A DNA stretch of 54,919 nt from an uncultured Bacteroidia bacterium (lineage in GTDB: Bacteria; Bacteroidota; Bacteroidia; Bacteroidales; F082): positions 1-54,919 of the forward strand of contig CADAFC010000004.1 of the NCBI GenBank assembly GCA_902787095.1, given 5' to 3'. The translations under genes were made by a program, and so were the position numbers. The notes under the pieces were generated by a model, which saw only the letters and a list, made by a program, of their open reading frames with translations, did not search any database and was not told where the DNA came from. Positions 30,197 through 38,104 of this stretch are shown one piece after another (position 1 is the stretch's first letter; each line of letters opens with the position of its first letter).

Positions 30197-31357
30197 TTAG
30201 AACGCTCTCTTCATCCTCTCCATCGCCTCAACCACGACACTCCGCGGACATGCCAAGTTGATGCGCAGACACTGCTCGCCCTGCTTGCCAAACTCCTTAC
30301 CATTGTTCAATCCCAAGCCGGCTTCAAATATCATCTTATGGTTAAGTGTCTGATTATCAAATCCGTAAGCCGAGAAATCAAGCCAAAGCATATATGTGGC
30401 CTGGGCCCTATGGACGCGAATCTTAGGCAATTCCTTATTAATATAGTCCACAACGTAGTCGATGTTACCTTTTATATATTGTAAAAGCTGTTGCAGCCAC
30501 TCCTCCCCTTGCTCCATTGCTGTTTTTGTGGCGATTTTGCCGAAGATATTACCGAGGTTAATCTCCGTACTGTCGACAAAATCGACGTATTGCTTACGCA
30601 AATCAGGGTTGGCAATTATTATTGTAGAGGTTGCCATGCCAGCAAGGTTAAAAGTCTTGCTTGCCGCGTGCGCTATGATGCAATGTTGCTCAAAATCCTT
30701 GCAAACACTGGCAAAAGGCGTATGTTTGAAGCCTGGCAGCACCAGGTCGCAGTGAATCTCGTCGGAAAACACCAAGCCGTTGTTTTTCAGACATATATCA
30801 CCCAATTTTTTCAGTTCCTCCCTGCTCCAGCATCTTCCGACAGGATTATGTGGATTGCTGAGTATCAACATCTTAGCTGTCTTAGCTTGTTTTTCAAGAA
30901 ACTCATAATCCATCACGAAACCGTCATCGGTGTCAATCAGAGGATTAAGAACGAGTTTGCGATTATGGCTTTCCACTGCATGGAAAAACGGCGGATAGAC
31001 TGGCGGTTGGATGATGATCTCGTCGCCTTCTTTCGTCAGGCCCATCACTGCCATATTGAAAGCTGCCACCACGCCAGGAGTGTATGTCATCCACTCTTTT
31101 TGCACGTCCCACTGGTGACGGCGGCGAATCCAGTTGGCAATAGCCTCAAAATAAGCGTCTTCACGGAAAGTGTATCCGTAAACGTCATATTTCGCTCGGT
31201 TTATCACAGCTTCACGCACAAAATCAGGAGTGCGGAAATCCATGTCGGCCACCCACATCGGAATCACATCGGCCTTGCCGAAAATCTTGTCTCTCAAGTC
31301 GTATTTGACACTCTCGGTGCCTTCGCGATTTATCTTTTCGTCAAAATTGTACTTCAT
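30197..31357 (-). CDS. PatB/MalY-type aminotransferase (C-S lyase)
   Basis: 386 residues, PLP fold type I. Signatures: IPMWVADMDFRTP near the N-terminus (the family hallmark), YGYTFREDAYFEAI, LILSNPHNPVGRCW, and the PLP lysine in AASKTFNLAGM. These enzymes cleave cystathionine to homocysteine or act as aminotransferases. ATG 31357 (MKYNFDEKINREG) matches the family N-terminus; the 16 extra codons upstream run into the promoter region. Confidence 0.93.
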   Translation of the reverse strand: MKYNFDEKINREGTESVKYDLRDKIFGKADVIPMWVADMDFRTPDFVREAVINRAKYDVYGYTFREDAYFEAIANWIRRRHQWDVQKEWMTYTPGVVAAFNMAVMGLTKEGDEIIIQPPVYPPFFHAVESHNRKLVLNPLIDTDDGFVMDYEFLEKQAKTAKMLILSNPHNPVGRCWSREELKKLGDICLKNNGLVFSDEIHCDLVLPGFKHTPFASVCKDFEQHCIIAHAASKTFNLAGMATSTIIIANPDLRKQYVDFVDSTEINLGNIFGKIATKTAMEQGEEWLQQLLQYIKGNIDYVVDYINKELPKIRVHRAQATYMLWLDFSAYGFDNQTLNHKMIFEAGLGLNNGKEFGKQGEQCLRINLACPRSVVVEAMERMKRAF

Positions 31358-31424
31358 ATAAAAACATTTTTGCAAATTTGAAACATTTTTTGATATAAAC
31401 CACATTTTTTTACAAAAAAAATTG

Positions 31425-31432
31425 TAATTTTG
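31425..31432 (+). promoter_or_regulatory. -7 box TAATTTTG for the TonB receptor-DUF4249 pair
   Basis: TAATTTTGC, 18 bases before the ATG at 31451. Confidence 0.65.
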
Positions 31433-31450
31433 CGCTCCAATGCAACTTAA

Positions 31451-33778
31451 ATGAAAAAATATCTAATATTATTGATATTCAATCTGTTAACAGCCATCAC
31501 CTCGTATGCTCAGTCGGGTATTTTCGGCGTTGTGAAGGATGAAGACACGGGCGAAGTGCTTGTCGGAGCTGCGATTTACAACGACTCACTTCAGGTTGGC
31601 ACCATAACCGACTTCAACGGATACTATAATCTGTCGTTGCAGCCTGGCGTGTATAATATTCGTTATTCATACCTTGGATATACCACTGTCGAGAAGTTTG
31701 TTGTTGTCGATAATTCACGTAAGCGTTTGAATGTCAACATGAAGATGGAGGCTCAGATGCTCGACAAGGTGGTTATCACCAGTGAGCGCAAGGATGCCAA
31801 CGTACGCGAGCTTGCCATGAGTGTGCAGAAGCTGGAGATGGTGAAAATCAGGAAGATACCGGCGTTGATGGGTGAAGTCGACGTCATCAAGGCGGTCCAG
31901 CTGCTGCCTGGTGTTCAGGCCGCTTCGGAAGGCTCGTCGGGCTTCAGCGTGCGCGGCGGCTCTCCCGACCAGAACCTCATCACCCTCGACGACGCTCCCG
32001 TTTACAATGCCTCACATTTCCTCGGGTTCTTCTCGGTGTTCAACAACGACGTGGTAAAAGACGCCACTTTATATAAAGGCGACATCCCTGCGAGCTATGA
32101 GAGCCGGCTTTCTTCGGTGTTGGATATCAAGACGTTAGACGAGGTGCCGGACCGTTTCACCATGACTGGCGGCGTGGGCATACTCACCAGCAGGCTGATG
32201 CTCAACATGCCGCTCAACCACCAACGCACGGGTGTCATGCTTGCCGGACGTGTCACATACGGAGGACTCCTAACGCCCTATATCATTGATAAACTGAAAG
32301 ATACGCGTCTGTATTTCTACGACCTCAACGCGAAAGTGACGCACGTCTTCAACGAAAACAACCGCCTTTTTGTATCAGCATATAAAGGCTACGACAAAAT
32401 CGGCATCGTCAACATGATGAGTATAGGATACGGCAACACCACAGCCACGGCACGTTGGAATCATATCTTCAACGACAAGCTAACTTCCAATCTGTCAATG
32501 CTTTACACCGATTACAAATACGACATCGACGTGACGATGAATCCGTATGACTTCTCGCTCAAAGCAGGCATCAAGGATTTATCTGCAAAATATGACTTCA
32601 CTTGGCTTTTAAGCGACAAAATAACGTCGAAGTTCGGAATAACGTCAACATTCCACAGATATAACCAAGGCGAGCTCAACGACAGAACTGGTGTTGTGGC
32701 AGATTTCCTAACCATCGATCCTAAGGAGAAATTCTACAGAAAAGCCATCGAGTCGGCGTTGTATTACAGCCATGACCACGACATAACGCCTTTATTATCA
32801 GTAAGATACGGCTTACGTTTGTCGATGTACCAAAACATCGGAGCCGAGACATTGTATCTGTTTGACGAGAATTACCAGTTTTACGACTCAATAATCTATG
32901 GTAAAGGCGAGATTTTCCACACTGAAGTCAACCTTGAGCCGCGTCTGGCTATGATATACCGTCTGGGTGCCACGTCATCCGTAAAGGCTTCATATTCAAG
33001 GACCGTGCAATATGCGCAGCTCGCCTCCAACTCTACAGGCGGCCTTCCTTTCGACGTGTGGTTCCCGACCAACCCCAACATCAAGCCGCAGAAATGCGAC
33101 CAGTTTGCAGTGGGTTATTTCCGCAATTTCCGAGGCAACGACATCGAGACATCATGCGAGCTGTTTTATAAGAACCTCATCGATGTCATTGATTTTGTTG
33201 ACGATGCGGAATTCTACGGCAACCTGCTTATCGACGGCGAGGTGCGTATAGGAAAAGGCCGTTCGTATGGCGCCGAGTTCCTTATCAGAAAGAACTACGG
33301 CAAGCTAACCGGTTGGATAGCATACACTTACAGCCGTTCGTTCCGCACTGTCAAAGGCATCAGCCATGACGAGGAATACCGCTCGCCTTACGACCGTCCG
33401 CACAACATCAGCATCGTTGTCAACTATGAGTTCACCGACCGTTTCAACGCTTCGGCCAACTGGGTATACAACACCGGACAGCCTATCACCTATCCATACG
33501 GCAAGTTCACCGACCACGGCTCCACATACGCCATTTACAACGGCTACCGCAACCAGAGCCGCTATCCCGACTACCATCGTCTCGACGTCTCTGTGACCTG
33601 GAAAGGCAAGAAACACAAGCGTTGGCAAGGCGAATGGAACGTCTCGATATACAACGTCTACGGACGCCATAACACTTGGGCGGTGATGTTCACACCAGGC
33701 GACAACAACACTCTTGAGACAAAAAAGATGTATCTTTTCTCAGTAGTGCCATCAATATCATATAACTTCAAATATTAA
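31451..33778 (+). CDS. TonB-dependent receptor with CarboxypepD_reg-like domain
   Basis: 775 residues. Signal peptide ending SYAQ; a carboxypeptidase-regulatory-like domain (about 22-105: GIFGVVKDEDTGEVLVGAAIY, ITDFNGYYNLSL); a plug domain with LPGVQAASEGSSGFSVRGGSPDQNLITLDDAPVYN; then a long beta-barrel region ending in aromatic SYNFKY. It should import a ligand across the outer membrane using TonB energy. It is paired with a DUF4249 lipoprotein (3-base gap), the SusCD-like arrangement seen in this subfamily. The ligand is unknown. Confidence 0.93.
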   Translation: MKKYLILLIFNLLTAITSYAQSGIFGVVKDEDTGEVLVGAAIYNDSLQVGTITDFNGYYNLSLQPGVYNIRYSYLGYTTVEKFVVVDNSRKRLNVNMKMEAQMLDKVVITSERKDANVRELAMSVQKLEMVKIRKIPALMGEVDVIKAVQLLPGVQAASEGSSGFSVRGGSPDQNLITLDDAPVYNASHFLGFFSVFNNDVVKDATLYKGDIPASYESRLSSVLDIKTLDEVPDRFTMTGGVGILTSRLMLNMPLNHQRTGVMLAGRVTYGGLLTPYIIDKLKDTRLYFYDLNAKVTHVFNENNRLFVSAYKGYDKIGIVNMMSIGYGNTTATARWNHIFNDKLTSNLSMLYTDYKYDIDVTMNPYDFSLKAGIKDLSAKYDFTWLLSDKITSKFGITSTFHRYNQGELNDRTGVVADFLTIDPKEKFYRKAIESALYYSHDHDITPLLSVRYGLRLSMYQNIGAETLYLFDENYQFYDSIIYGKGEIFHTEVNLEPRLAMIYRLGATSSVKASYSRTVQYAQLASNSTGGLPFDVWFPTNPNIKPQKCDQFAVGYFRNFRGNDIETSCELFYKNLIDVIDFVDDAEFYGNLLIDGEVRIGKGRSYGAEFLIRKNYGKLTGWIAYTYSRSFRTVKGISHDEEYRSPYDRPHNISIVVNYEFTDRFNASANWVYNTGQPITYPYGKFTDHGSTYAIYNGYRNQSRYPDYHRLDVSVTWKGKKHKRWQGEWNVSIYNVYGRHNTWAVMFTPGDNNTLETKKMYLFSVVPSISYNFKY

Positions 33779-33781
33779 GAC

Positions 33782-34651
33782 ATGAAACGACTGTTAGTAA
33801 TAATTTTCACGATAATCGGTATAACTGCCTGCACCGAGAAGATGATGATTGAGCCGCAGGAAGGGCAGCAACTCGTAGGTGTAAGTGGCTCTATCACAGA
33901 TGTTTACATGAAGCAGGAAGTCATACTGAGCTATACGACACCATTTTACGGGACAAATCCCGAAATGATATCCGATGCCACAGTGTATGTCGTCGACGGC
34001 ATTGACACGATATGGTACGAGGAGTCGGAGAGATCGGGTTATTATTATTCAGTGAACGAATTTGCCGGCCAGGTAGGCCACAATTATCACCTGTCAATAG
34101 ATTTTTACGACCAGAACGGTCATCAGCACTTCTATTCTGAGTCGACGATGAATGAAAACGTGGAGCAGGTCGACTCGATAAGAATAAAACCTTGGGTTTT
34201 CAACGATTTGCATGATGACAATTTCCTTGGCGTTTACCCATATTTTCTGACCACCGACAACCCCAAAACTTATTATATGACCAGGGTTTTGATCAATGGT
34301 AACGATGTGGGTGGCGACACTTTGACCAGATGCATGCTGTTTGAGACATACGGTTATGCCGGCATTTATTTCAACGGTCCGTTCATGGTGATGATTGCCG
34401 GCGAGGTGCCTATTGACGGTCTTGACCAGAGAGACAGCATTGAGGTTTTGCATCGTGGCGACACTGTCACTATGGATTTATGGTCGGTTCCACGCGAATA
34501 TGCACATTATATTTCCGAGATTTCTGCCAGCATCGGCACGAATCCCATGATGGGGACGCCGTCGAATGTGAGTACAAATATCAAGCCTGACGGCCTGGCT
34601 GTGGGCTGTTTTCATGCCTCATCGCGCCGAAGATGCTCTGTAATATATTGA
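33782..34651 (+). CDS. DUF4249 lipoprotein
   Basis: 289 residues. Lipoprotein signal ends GITAC (Cys17). The protein is beta-rich with VGVSGSITDVYMKQEVILSYTTPFYG near the N-terminus, the standard opening of DUF4249. It directly follows the TonB-dependent receptor and is likely its surface partner. C-terminal GLAVGCFHASS is the typical end; the last residues RRRCSVIY are basic and atypical. Confidence 0.85.
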   Translation: MKRLLVIIFTIIGITACTEKMMIEPQEGQQLVGVSGSITDVYMKQEVILSYTTPFYGTNPEMISDATVYVVDGIDTIWYEESERSGYYYSVNEFAGQVGHNYHLSIDFYDQNGHQHFYSESTMNENVEQVDSIRIKPWVFNDLHDDNFLGVYPYFLTTDNPKTYYMTRVLINGNDVGGDTLTRCMLFETYGYAGIYFNGPFMVMIAGEVPIDGLDQRDSIEVLHRGDTVTMDLWSVPREYAHYISEISASIGTNPMMGTPSNVSTNIKPDGLAVGCFHASSRRRCSVIY

Positions 34652-34718
34652 TATATAACTCTTTGCGAAAAAATAAAAATTTTTGATAAAAAAATGTTGC
34701 ACATAGCATAAAAATGTG

Positions 34719-34726
34719 TAATTTTG
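34719..34726 (+). promoter_or_regulatory. -7 box TAATTTTG for tRNA-Tyr
   Basis: TAATTTTGC 16 bases before the tRNA. Confidence 0.65.
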
Positions 34727-34742
34727 CAGCGCAAAAATCCCT

Positions 34743-34824
34743 GGGGGAGTCGCATAGCGGCAATTGCAACAGACTGTAAATCTGTCCTCGGATGAGTTCG
34801 GTGGTTCGAGTCCACCCTCCCCCA
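34743..34824 (+). tRNA. tRNA-Tyr (GTA)
   Basis: 82 bases, class II with a long variable arm; anticodon loop CTGTAAA (anticodon GTA); acceptor GGGGGAG/CTCCCCC, discriminator A. Confidence 0.95.
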
Positions 34825-34856
34825 CAAAAAAGACGGCTGATGGCCGTCTTTTTTAG
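34825..34856. terminator. Terminator of tRNA-Tyr
   Basis: AAAAAAGACGGC pairs with GCCGTCTTTTTT around TGATG, immediately after the tRNA. Confidence 0.85.
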
Positions 34857-35001
34857 TTAAAAGTCTAAGGTTTAAAGTTAAAAGAAGAGACGGGTTGCAT
34901 AAGTCCGTTTGTTTTTTTTAGATATAATAATCTGATTATCAGATATTTGAAAGAATTTTAAAATTTTTTCGATTTTTTGGATAATGAATTAAAAAAAGCT
35001 G

Positions 35002-35009
35002 TATCTTTG
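35002..35009 (+). promoter_or_regulatory. -7 box TATCTTTG for tRNA-Arg(ACG)
   Basis: TATCTTTGC 17 bases before the tRNA. Confidence 0.65.
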
Positions 35010-35026
35010 CAGTGCAAAAACGCAAT

Positions 35027-35100
35027 GGACTAGTAGCTCAATTGGATAGAGTCCCTGACTACGGATCAGGCGGTTGTGGGTTCGACTCCCGCCTAGTTCA
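35027..35100 (+). tRNA. tRNA-Arg (ACG), attachment site of the integrative element
   Basis: Acceptor GGACTAG/CTAGTTC, anticodon stem CTGA/TCAG around CTACGGA (anticodon ACG), T arm GGGTTCGACTCCC. The gene is intact; its last 16 bases belong to the attL repeat, so the 3' end is supplied by the integrated element. Confidence 0.95.
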
Positions 35101-35101
35101 C
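35085..35101 (+). repeat. attL direct repeat
   Basis: ACTCCCGCCTAGTTCAC, overlapping the T arm and acceptor of tRNA-Arg(ACG); repeated exactly at 42793-42809. Confidence 0.9.
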
Positions 35102-35105
35102 AACC

Positions 35106-35148
35106 TCAAACGCTAACATTTTGAAAATCAAGTGTTAGCGTTTTTCTT
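35106..35148 (+). terminator. Element-supplied terminator for tRNA-Arg(ACG)
   Basis: Stem AAACGCTAACA (35108-35118) with TGTTAGCGTTT (35133-35143) and a T run. It replaces the host terminator that now lies beyond attR. Confidence 0.8.
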
Positions 35149-35154
35149 TTATCC

Positions 35155-35177
35155 GTTTTTGTCCACCATTTGTCCAC
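35155..35177 (+). promoter_or_regulatory. Candidate integrase arm sites, left end
   Basis: Two direct copies of TTTGTCCAC(C) (35157-35167 and 35169-35177). The same motif recurs as an inverted pair near attR. Confidence 0.5.
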
Positions 35178-35184
35178 GGGCACT

Positions 35185-35224
35185 AAAAAAGCACCTCAAA
35201 ATGGCTTTTCGGGGTGCTTTTCGT
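35185..35224. terminator. Hairpin at the left end of the element
   Basis: AAAAGCACC pairs with GGGTGCTTTT, with A and T runs on the two sides. It may stop element transcription from running into the tRNA gene. The rest of 35225-35377 shows no gene. Confidence 0.6.
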
Positions 35225-35377
35225 GTGTGTTAAATAAATGTCTTAATGACGATGCAAAGATAATGATTTTTTCAACATCAAAAACCATTTTAAACAAAAA
35301 CCCCACTTGTACACGACAGGCGGGGGCATTACTCAAAAAAAATCCAAACAATGAAATTAGTGTTTTAACAAAAGTGT

Positions 35378-35662
35378 TTATATTTCCGTTAACGTCCGGT
35401 CACTTAGTTTACTATCTATATAATCATGTGTAAATTTAATCACATAATCATCAACTACAGTAAAAAGCGGATAAAACTCCTTCTCTATCCTTTGCTCAGT
35501 TTCGATGTCCGGGTCTGCACAAAATTCGCTATAGTAAGCTTTTATCATGTCAAAAACTGCGTCGTAAAAATCATTCATCGCCTGGATCGCGTCTAAGGCT
35601 TTTTCTGTTACCAAAGATACTTTATACTTTGGAATTCTTTTGATAGTGTTTTCTTTTTCCAT
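35378..35662 (-). CDS. Unknown 94-residue element protein
   Basis: A small, acidic, mostly helical protein (pI low; ALDAIQAMNDFYDAVFDMIKAYYSEF). I do not recognise it. It is the last gene of the element, separated from the terS operon by 237 bases that hold a TAAATTTG promoter and three palindromes, so it is controlled apart from the rest. Candidate regulatory or phage-interference protein by position only. Confidence 0.6.
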   Translation of the reverse strand: MEKENTIKRIPKYKVSLVTEKALDAIQAMNDFYDAVFDMIKAYYSEFCADPDIETEQRIEKEFYPLFTVVDDYVIKFTHDYIDSKLSDRTLTEI

Positions 35663-35684
35663 GCTATTTCGTATTTGTTACATG

Positions 35685-35692
35685 CAAATTTA
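35685..35692 (-). promoter_or_regulatory. -7 box TAAATTTG for the 94-residue gene
   Basis: Minus-strand TAAATTTGC, 22 bases before the start at 35662. Confidence 0.55.
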
Positions 35693-35738
35693 ACGATTTA
35701 TTTCATTGATTGTCAATGATTTATTAAAAATATTTCAT

Positions 35739-35851
35739 TTCGCTATGTGCGAAGTCAAAAAACATGTAATTTATTGAGTATCAAATTATTATTGGTTTTT
35801 TATCAAAAATGGCACTTCGCAATGTGCGAATATCATTTCGCAATGTGCGAA
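35739..35851. repeat. Three TTCGCAatgTGCGAA palindromes
   Basis: 15-bp palindromes at 35739-35753 (TTCGCTATGTGCGAA), 35816-35830 and 35837-35851 (both TTCGCAATGTGCGAA). The last two are 21 bases apart, two helical turns. They lie between the TerS-like gene and the promoter of the 94-residue gene: candidate operators or replication-initiator sites. Confidence 0.8.
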
Positions 35852-35899
35852 ATACAAATTCGACGCTCAACAAGAAAATTACGCCAAATCCCAAAATAA

Positions 35900-36412
35900 T
35901 CACTCATTATCGCCTTGAAGACTTGCCACAAGTTTTTTGATTGTGTCAGCGGTCTCGTTATCCTCCACCTCGATAATAAATTGAGGCGTTTCCGTTAGTG
36001 CTTCAGCTTTGCCCCATTTGCCCGGGTTTATCTTGGTCAGCAAAAAGATTATCGCCTGCGTATCCGGGGGGAGTTCCGTTTCATACGTCACAACTTCTTG
36101 TCTAATCAATTTGGGCGTTCCATGTCCATCATCTTCATAAACGTTTTTTACTGTTGACCTTTTGCATCTGTACCCCTCAACTCGTTTTAATAGTGACCGT
36201 GCAGCCCGGTTCTCGACATTCTCACAAAAAATTTCTCGCGCGCGCGTTAGCACATTCCCAAAAGTACCATTTTGTAACCATCGATAATACGTCGTCTTTC
36301 CGATACCGAAGTGAGTGCAAAACTCTTTCAGTGTCGCTCCTCCGCGGTCTAACAATCCGTTAGCCTGCACCCAATCGGATATCTCATCTAATAGTTTCGC
36401 CGTCAGCTTCAT
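35900..36412 (-). CDS. Terminase small subunit-like protein
   Basis: 170 residues. N-terminal helix-turn-helix TLKEFCTHFGIGKTTYYRWLQNG (about 27-49) and the C-terminal PPDTQAIIFLLTKINPGKWG pattern common to phage small terminases of the phBC6A51/HTH type. TerS recognises pac or cos sites and directs packaging. It is the last gene of the main operon (8-base gap) and no large terminase is present, so it would have to work with a helper phage's TerL. Recognition is by motif, not by alignment. Confidence 0.6.
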   Translation of the reverse strand: MKLTAKLLDEISDWVQANGLLDRGGATLKEFCTHFGIGKTTYYRWLQNGTFGNVLTRAREIFCENVENRAARSLLKRVEGYRCKRSTVKNVYEDDGHGTPKLIRQEVVTYETELPPDTQAIIFLLTKINPGKWGKAEALTETPQFIIEVEDNETADTIKKLVASLQGDNE

Positions 36413-36420
36413 CGTTCCAC

Positions 36421-37197
36421 TTATTGAGTAATGCCTAGCTCTGCGTTCCTCCGCTGCAAATAATCAGTCGAAACGTGTTTTGATAACAGAATATAACGAA
36501 AATCATCACCACAATAAATAAGACTGTCGAAATAGTCTTTTACGTAAATATCTTTTGCCAAGTTAACTATTTCCCGATCATCCCTGCCAATCGTATTTAA
36601 ACACTCCATATTAAACCCCCTGTCATATTCATTGCCGTGTCGCATTGCGTTAACTCTCTTTGTCTTGGCCGCCTCTATTGCCTTGTCGTAATATTCGTTC
36701 GGAGGGGTCTCATAATCAACCAGTCCCAGAGCTCGGATGCTATCAAATAGCAAACCACAACAAAACGACGTAAGCGAATTCGTTTTGTACAATTCAAACG
36801 AATTAAGCAATAAGTTTTTTATATCGTCTTCGGTTACGGGTCTTTTGATTGCAGACGTTTCATATTGGCAATTTATTCGGCTGTCAACCCCTTTTTCTGA
36901 CCGATAAGCGCGTATGTATGCAATGATTTTATCTGCGTAGATTCCAGCTCTGAACACGCCGTATTTATCAGAAAAACCGTTTTCCAGCGCGTTATCAATA
37001 TCCTGTATGGTAATATCGGGAAATTGTTTTGATGCCATGTCCAAGACATCATTAACCAACTCGACAAGCGTTTCATTTCCCGGGTTTTTATATCCCCCCA
37101 TCCTATACCTCTTGAGTAAAATTTCCGCTATGGCTGTCTTTTTGCCTTTGGTGTCCGTCAACTTCAAAATCGCCGTGTTTCTGTCTATATCCGTCAT
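36421..37197 (-). CDS. Unknown 258-residue element protein, replication-like by context
   Basis: No clear catalytic motif. The stretch IDNALENGFSDKYGVFRAGIYADKIIAYIRAYRSEKG resembles a helical segment I associate with replication-region proteins of Bacteroidota phages, but this is a weak recollection. It sits between the 132-residue gene and the TerS-like gene with gaps of 2 and 8 bases, so it is part of the core operon. Function not assigned. Confidence 0.55.
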   Translation of the reverse strand: MTDIDRNTAILKLTDTKGKKTAIAEILLKRYRMGGYKNPGNETLVELVNDVLDMASKQFPDITIQDIDNALENGFSDKYGVFRAGIYADKIIAYIRAYRSEKGVDSRINCQYETSAIKRPVTEDDIKNLLLNSFELYKTNSLTSFCCGLLFDSIRALGLVDYETPPNEYYDKAIEAAKTKRVNAMRHGNEYDRGFNMECLNTIGRDDREIVNLAKDIYVKDYFDSLIYCGDDFRYILLSKHVSTDYLQRRNAELGITQ

Positions 37198-37199
37198 AA

Positions 37200-37598
37200 T
37201 TATTCACCATTAAATAAATCACTGATATTATTTTTATCTTTATTATTAATATTATCATTAATATTATAAGGGGGTTGTTTTTTAGCTGCGTTTTTGTTGC
37301 CTTTCGGAGCTCCGCCCAACTTTCCAAATTCCCTGCCTTTATTGCCATTTATGACATTTTTCCAATATTGAATTATATGAGGCTTTAAATAACAGAATTG
37401 CGCAAAAACGCACCCTTTTTGATTAAGTTTTTGCGCAAAATCGTCACAAAAACTCTCAACTTCTGCGCAATCTTCGACATCTATTTGCGCAATAAGGTGG
37501 TTTAATTCTCTTATCAATATCGCCAAATTTTTGTCGCCAAGTGTACAAATCGACTCGAGAATATTTGGGTATAGCTGAAACGCCGCTTTGCTTTTCAT
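37200..37598 (-). CDS. Unknown 132-residue element protein with Asn/Lys-rich tail
   Basis: Helical N-terminal part, then GREFGKLGGAPKGNKNAAKKQPP and a low-complexity tail rich in N and D. The GGAPKGNKNA block is common in phage and plasmid replication-initiation proteins, which suggests, but does not prove, a replication role. ATG 37598 overlaps the VRR-NUC stop (ATGA) and follows an AAGGGGGG Shine-Dalgarno, so it is preferred to the earlier in-frame start at 37631. Confidence 0.6.
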   Translation of the reverse strand: MKSKAAFQLYPNILESICTLGDKNLAILIRELNHLIAQIDVEDCAEVESFCDDFAQKLNQKGCVFAQFCYLKPHIIQYWKNVINGNKGREFGKLGGAPKGNKNAAKKQPPYNINDNINNKDKNNISDLFNGE

Positions 37599-38101
37599 AA
37601 TAGCCCCCCTTTCGTGTAGGAGTTCCACCAATCCACAAACTCAGTGAAGTTGTGAACAAGTAAATAAACACCCCCGGCGGCCTCAACTTCCTGTTGATAT
37701 CTGCGTTGAGCGTCGCTCTGAACGTCGCGACCGACCTTGATTTCTATTTTGACGCTGCGGCCTTTGATTATCGCCGATATGTCCGCGCTTCCGTTGGTTG
37801 TCGTCGAATAAACCCAGCGAACCGACCCAATCTGACGCGTTCTGCCTGTCACATCTTCGACGTTGTAACGCTCATCAATCATTCGCCCGGTGGTATTGAT
37901 ACGCTCAGCTTGGCATCCGTGCAGCTTGAGCCATATAATGACACATTTTGTCAATCCGTTAGCCGTGTCGTCTCGATAGCTCGCCTTCACCGGGTAAGGG
38001 AAATTCGGGTAACGCGCAAACTCCCTCTCATTCGCTAACCGTTCCAGTTCCTTGACTGATTCCGGCTTTATGTATCTTTTTGTTTTCCGTCTTGTTTCCA
38101 T
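37595..38101 (-). CDS. VRR-NUC-type nuclease
   Basis: 168 residues. The C-terminal half has the PD-(D/E)XK pattern of VRR-NUC nucleases: GSAD107, E120-I-K122 and Q132RRY. Such nucleases occur in phages and may resolve or nick branched DNA. The N-terminus is basic (METRRKTKRY). Gaps of 3 bases upstream and a 4-base overlap downstream tie it into the operon. Confidence 0.75.
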   Translation of the reverse strand: METRRKTKRYIKPESVKELERLANEREFARYPNFPYPVKASYRDDTANGLTKCVIIWLKLHGCQAERINTTGRMIDERYNVEDVTGRTRQIGSVRWVYSTTTNGSADISAIIKGRSVKIEIKVGRDVQSDAQRRYQQEVEAAGGVYLLVHNFTEFVDWWNSYTKGGLL

Positions 38102-38104
38102 GTC

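Noticed and set aside
30491..31381. 296-codon plus-strand frame
   Set aside because: Fully antisense to the PatB-type aminotransferase, which has clear motifs.
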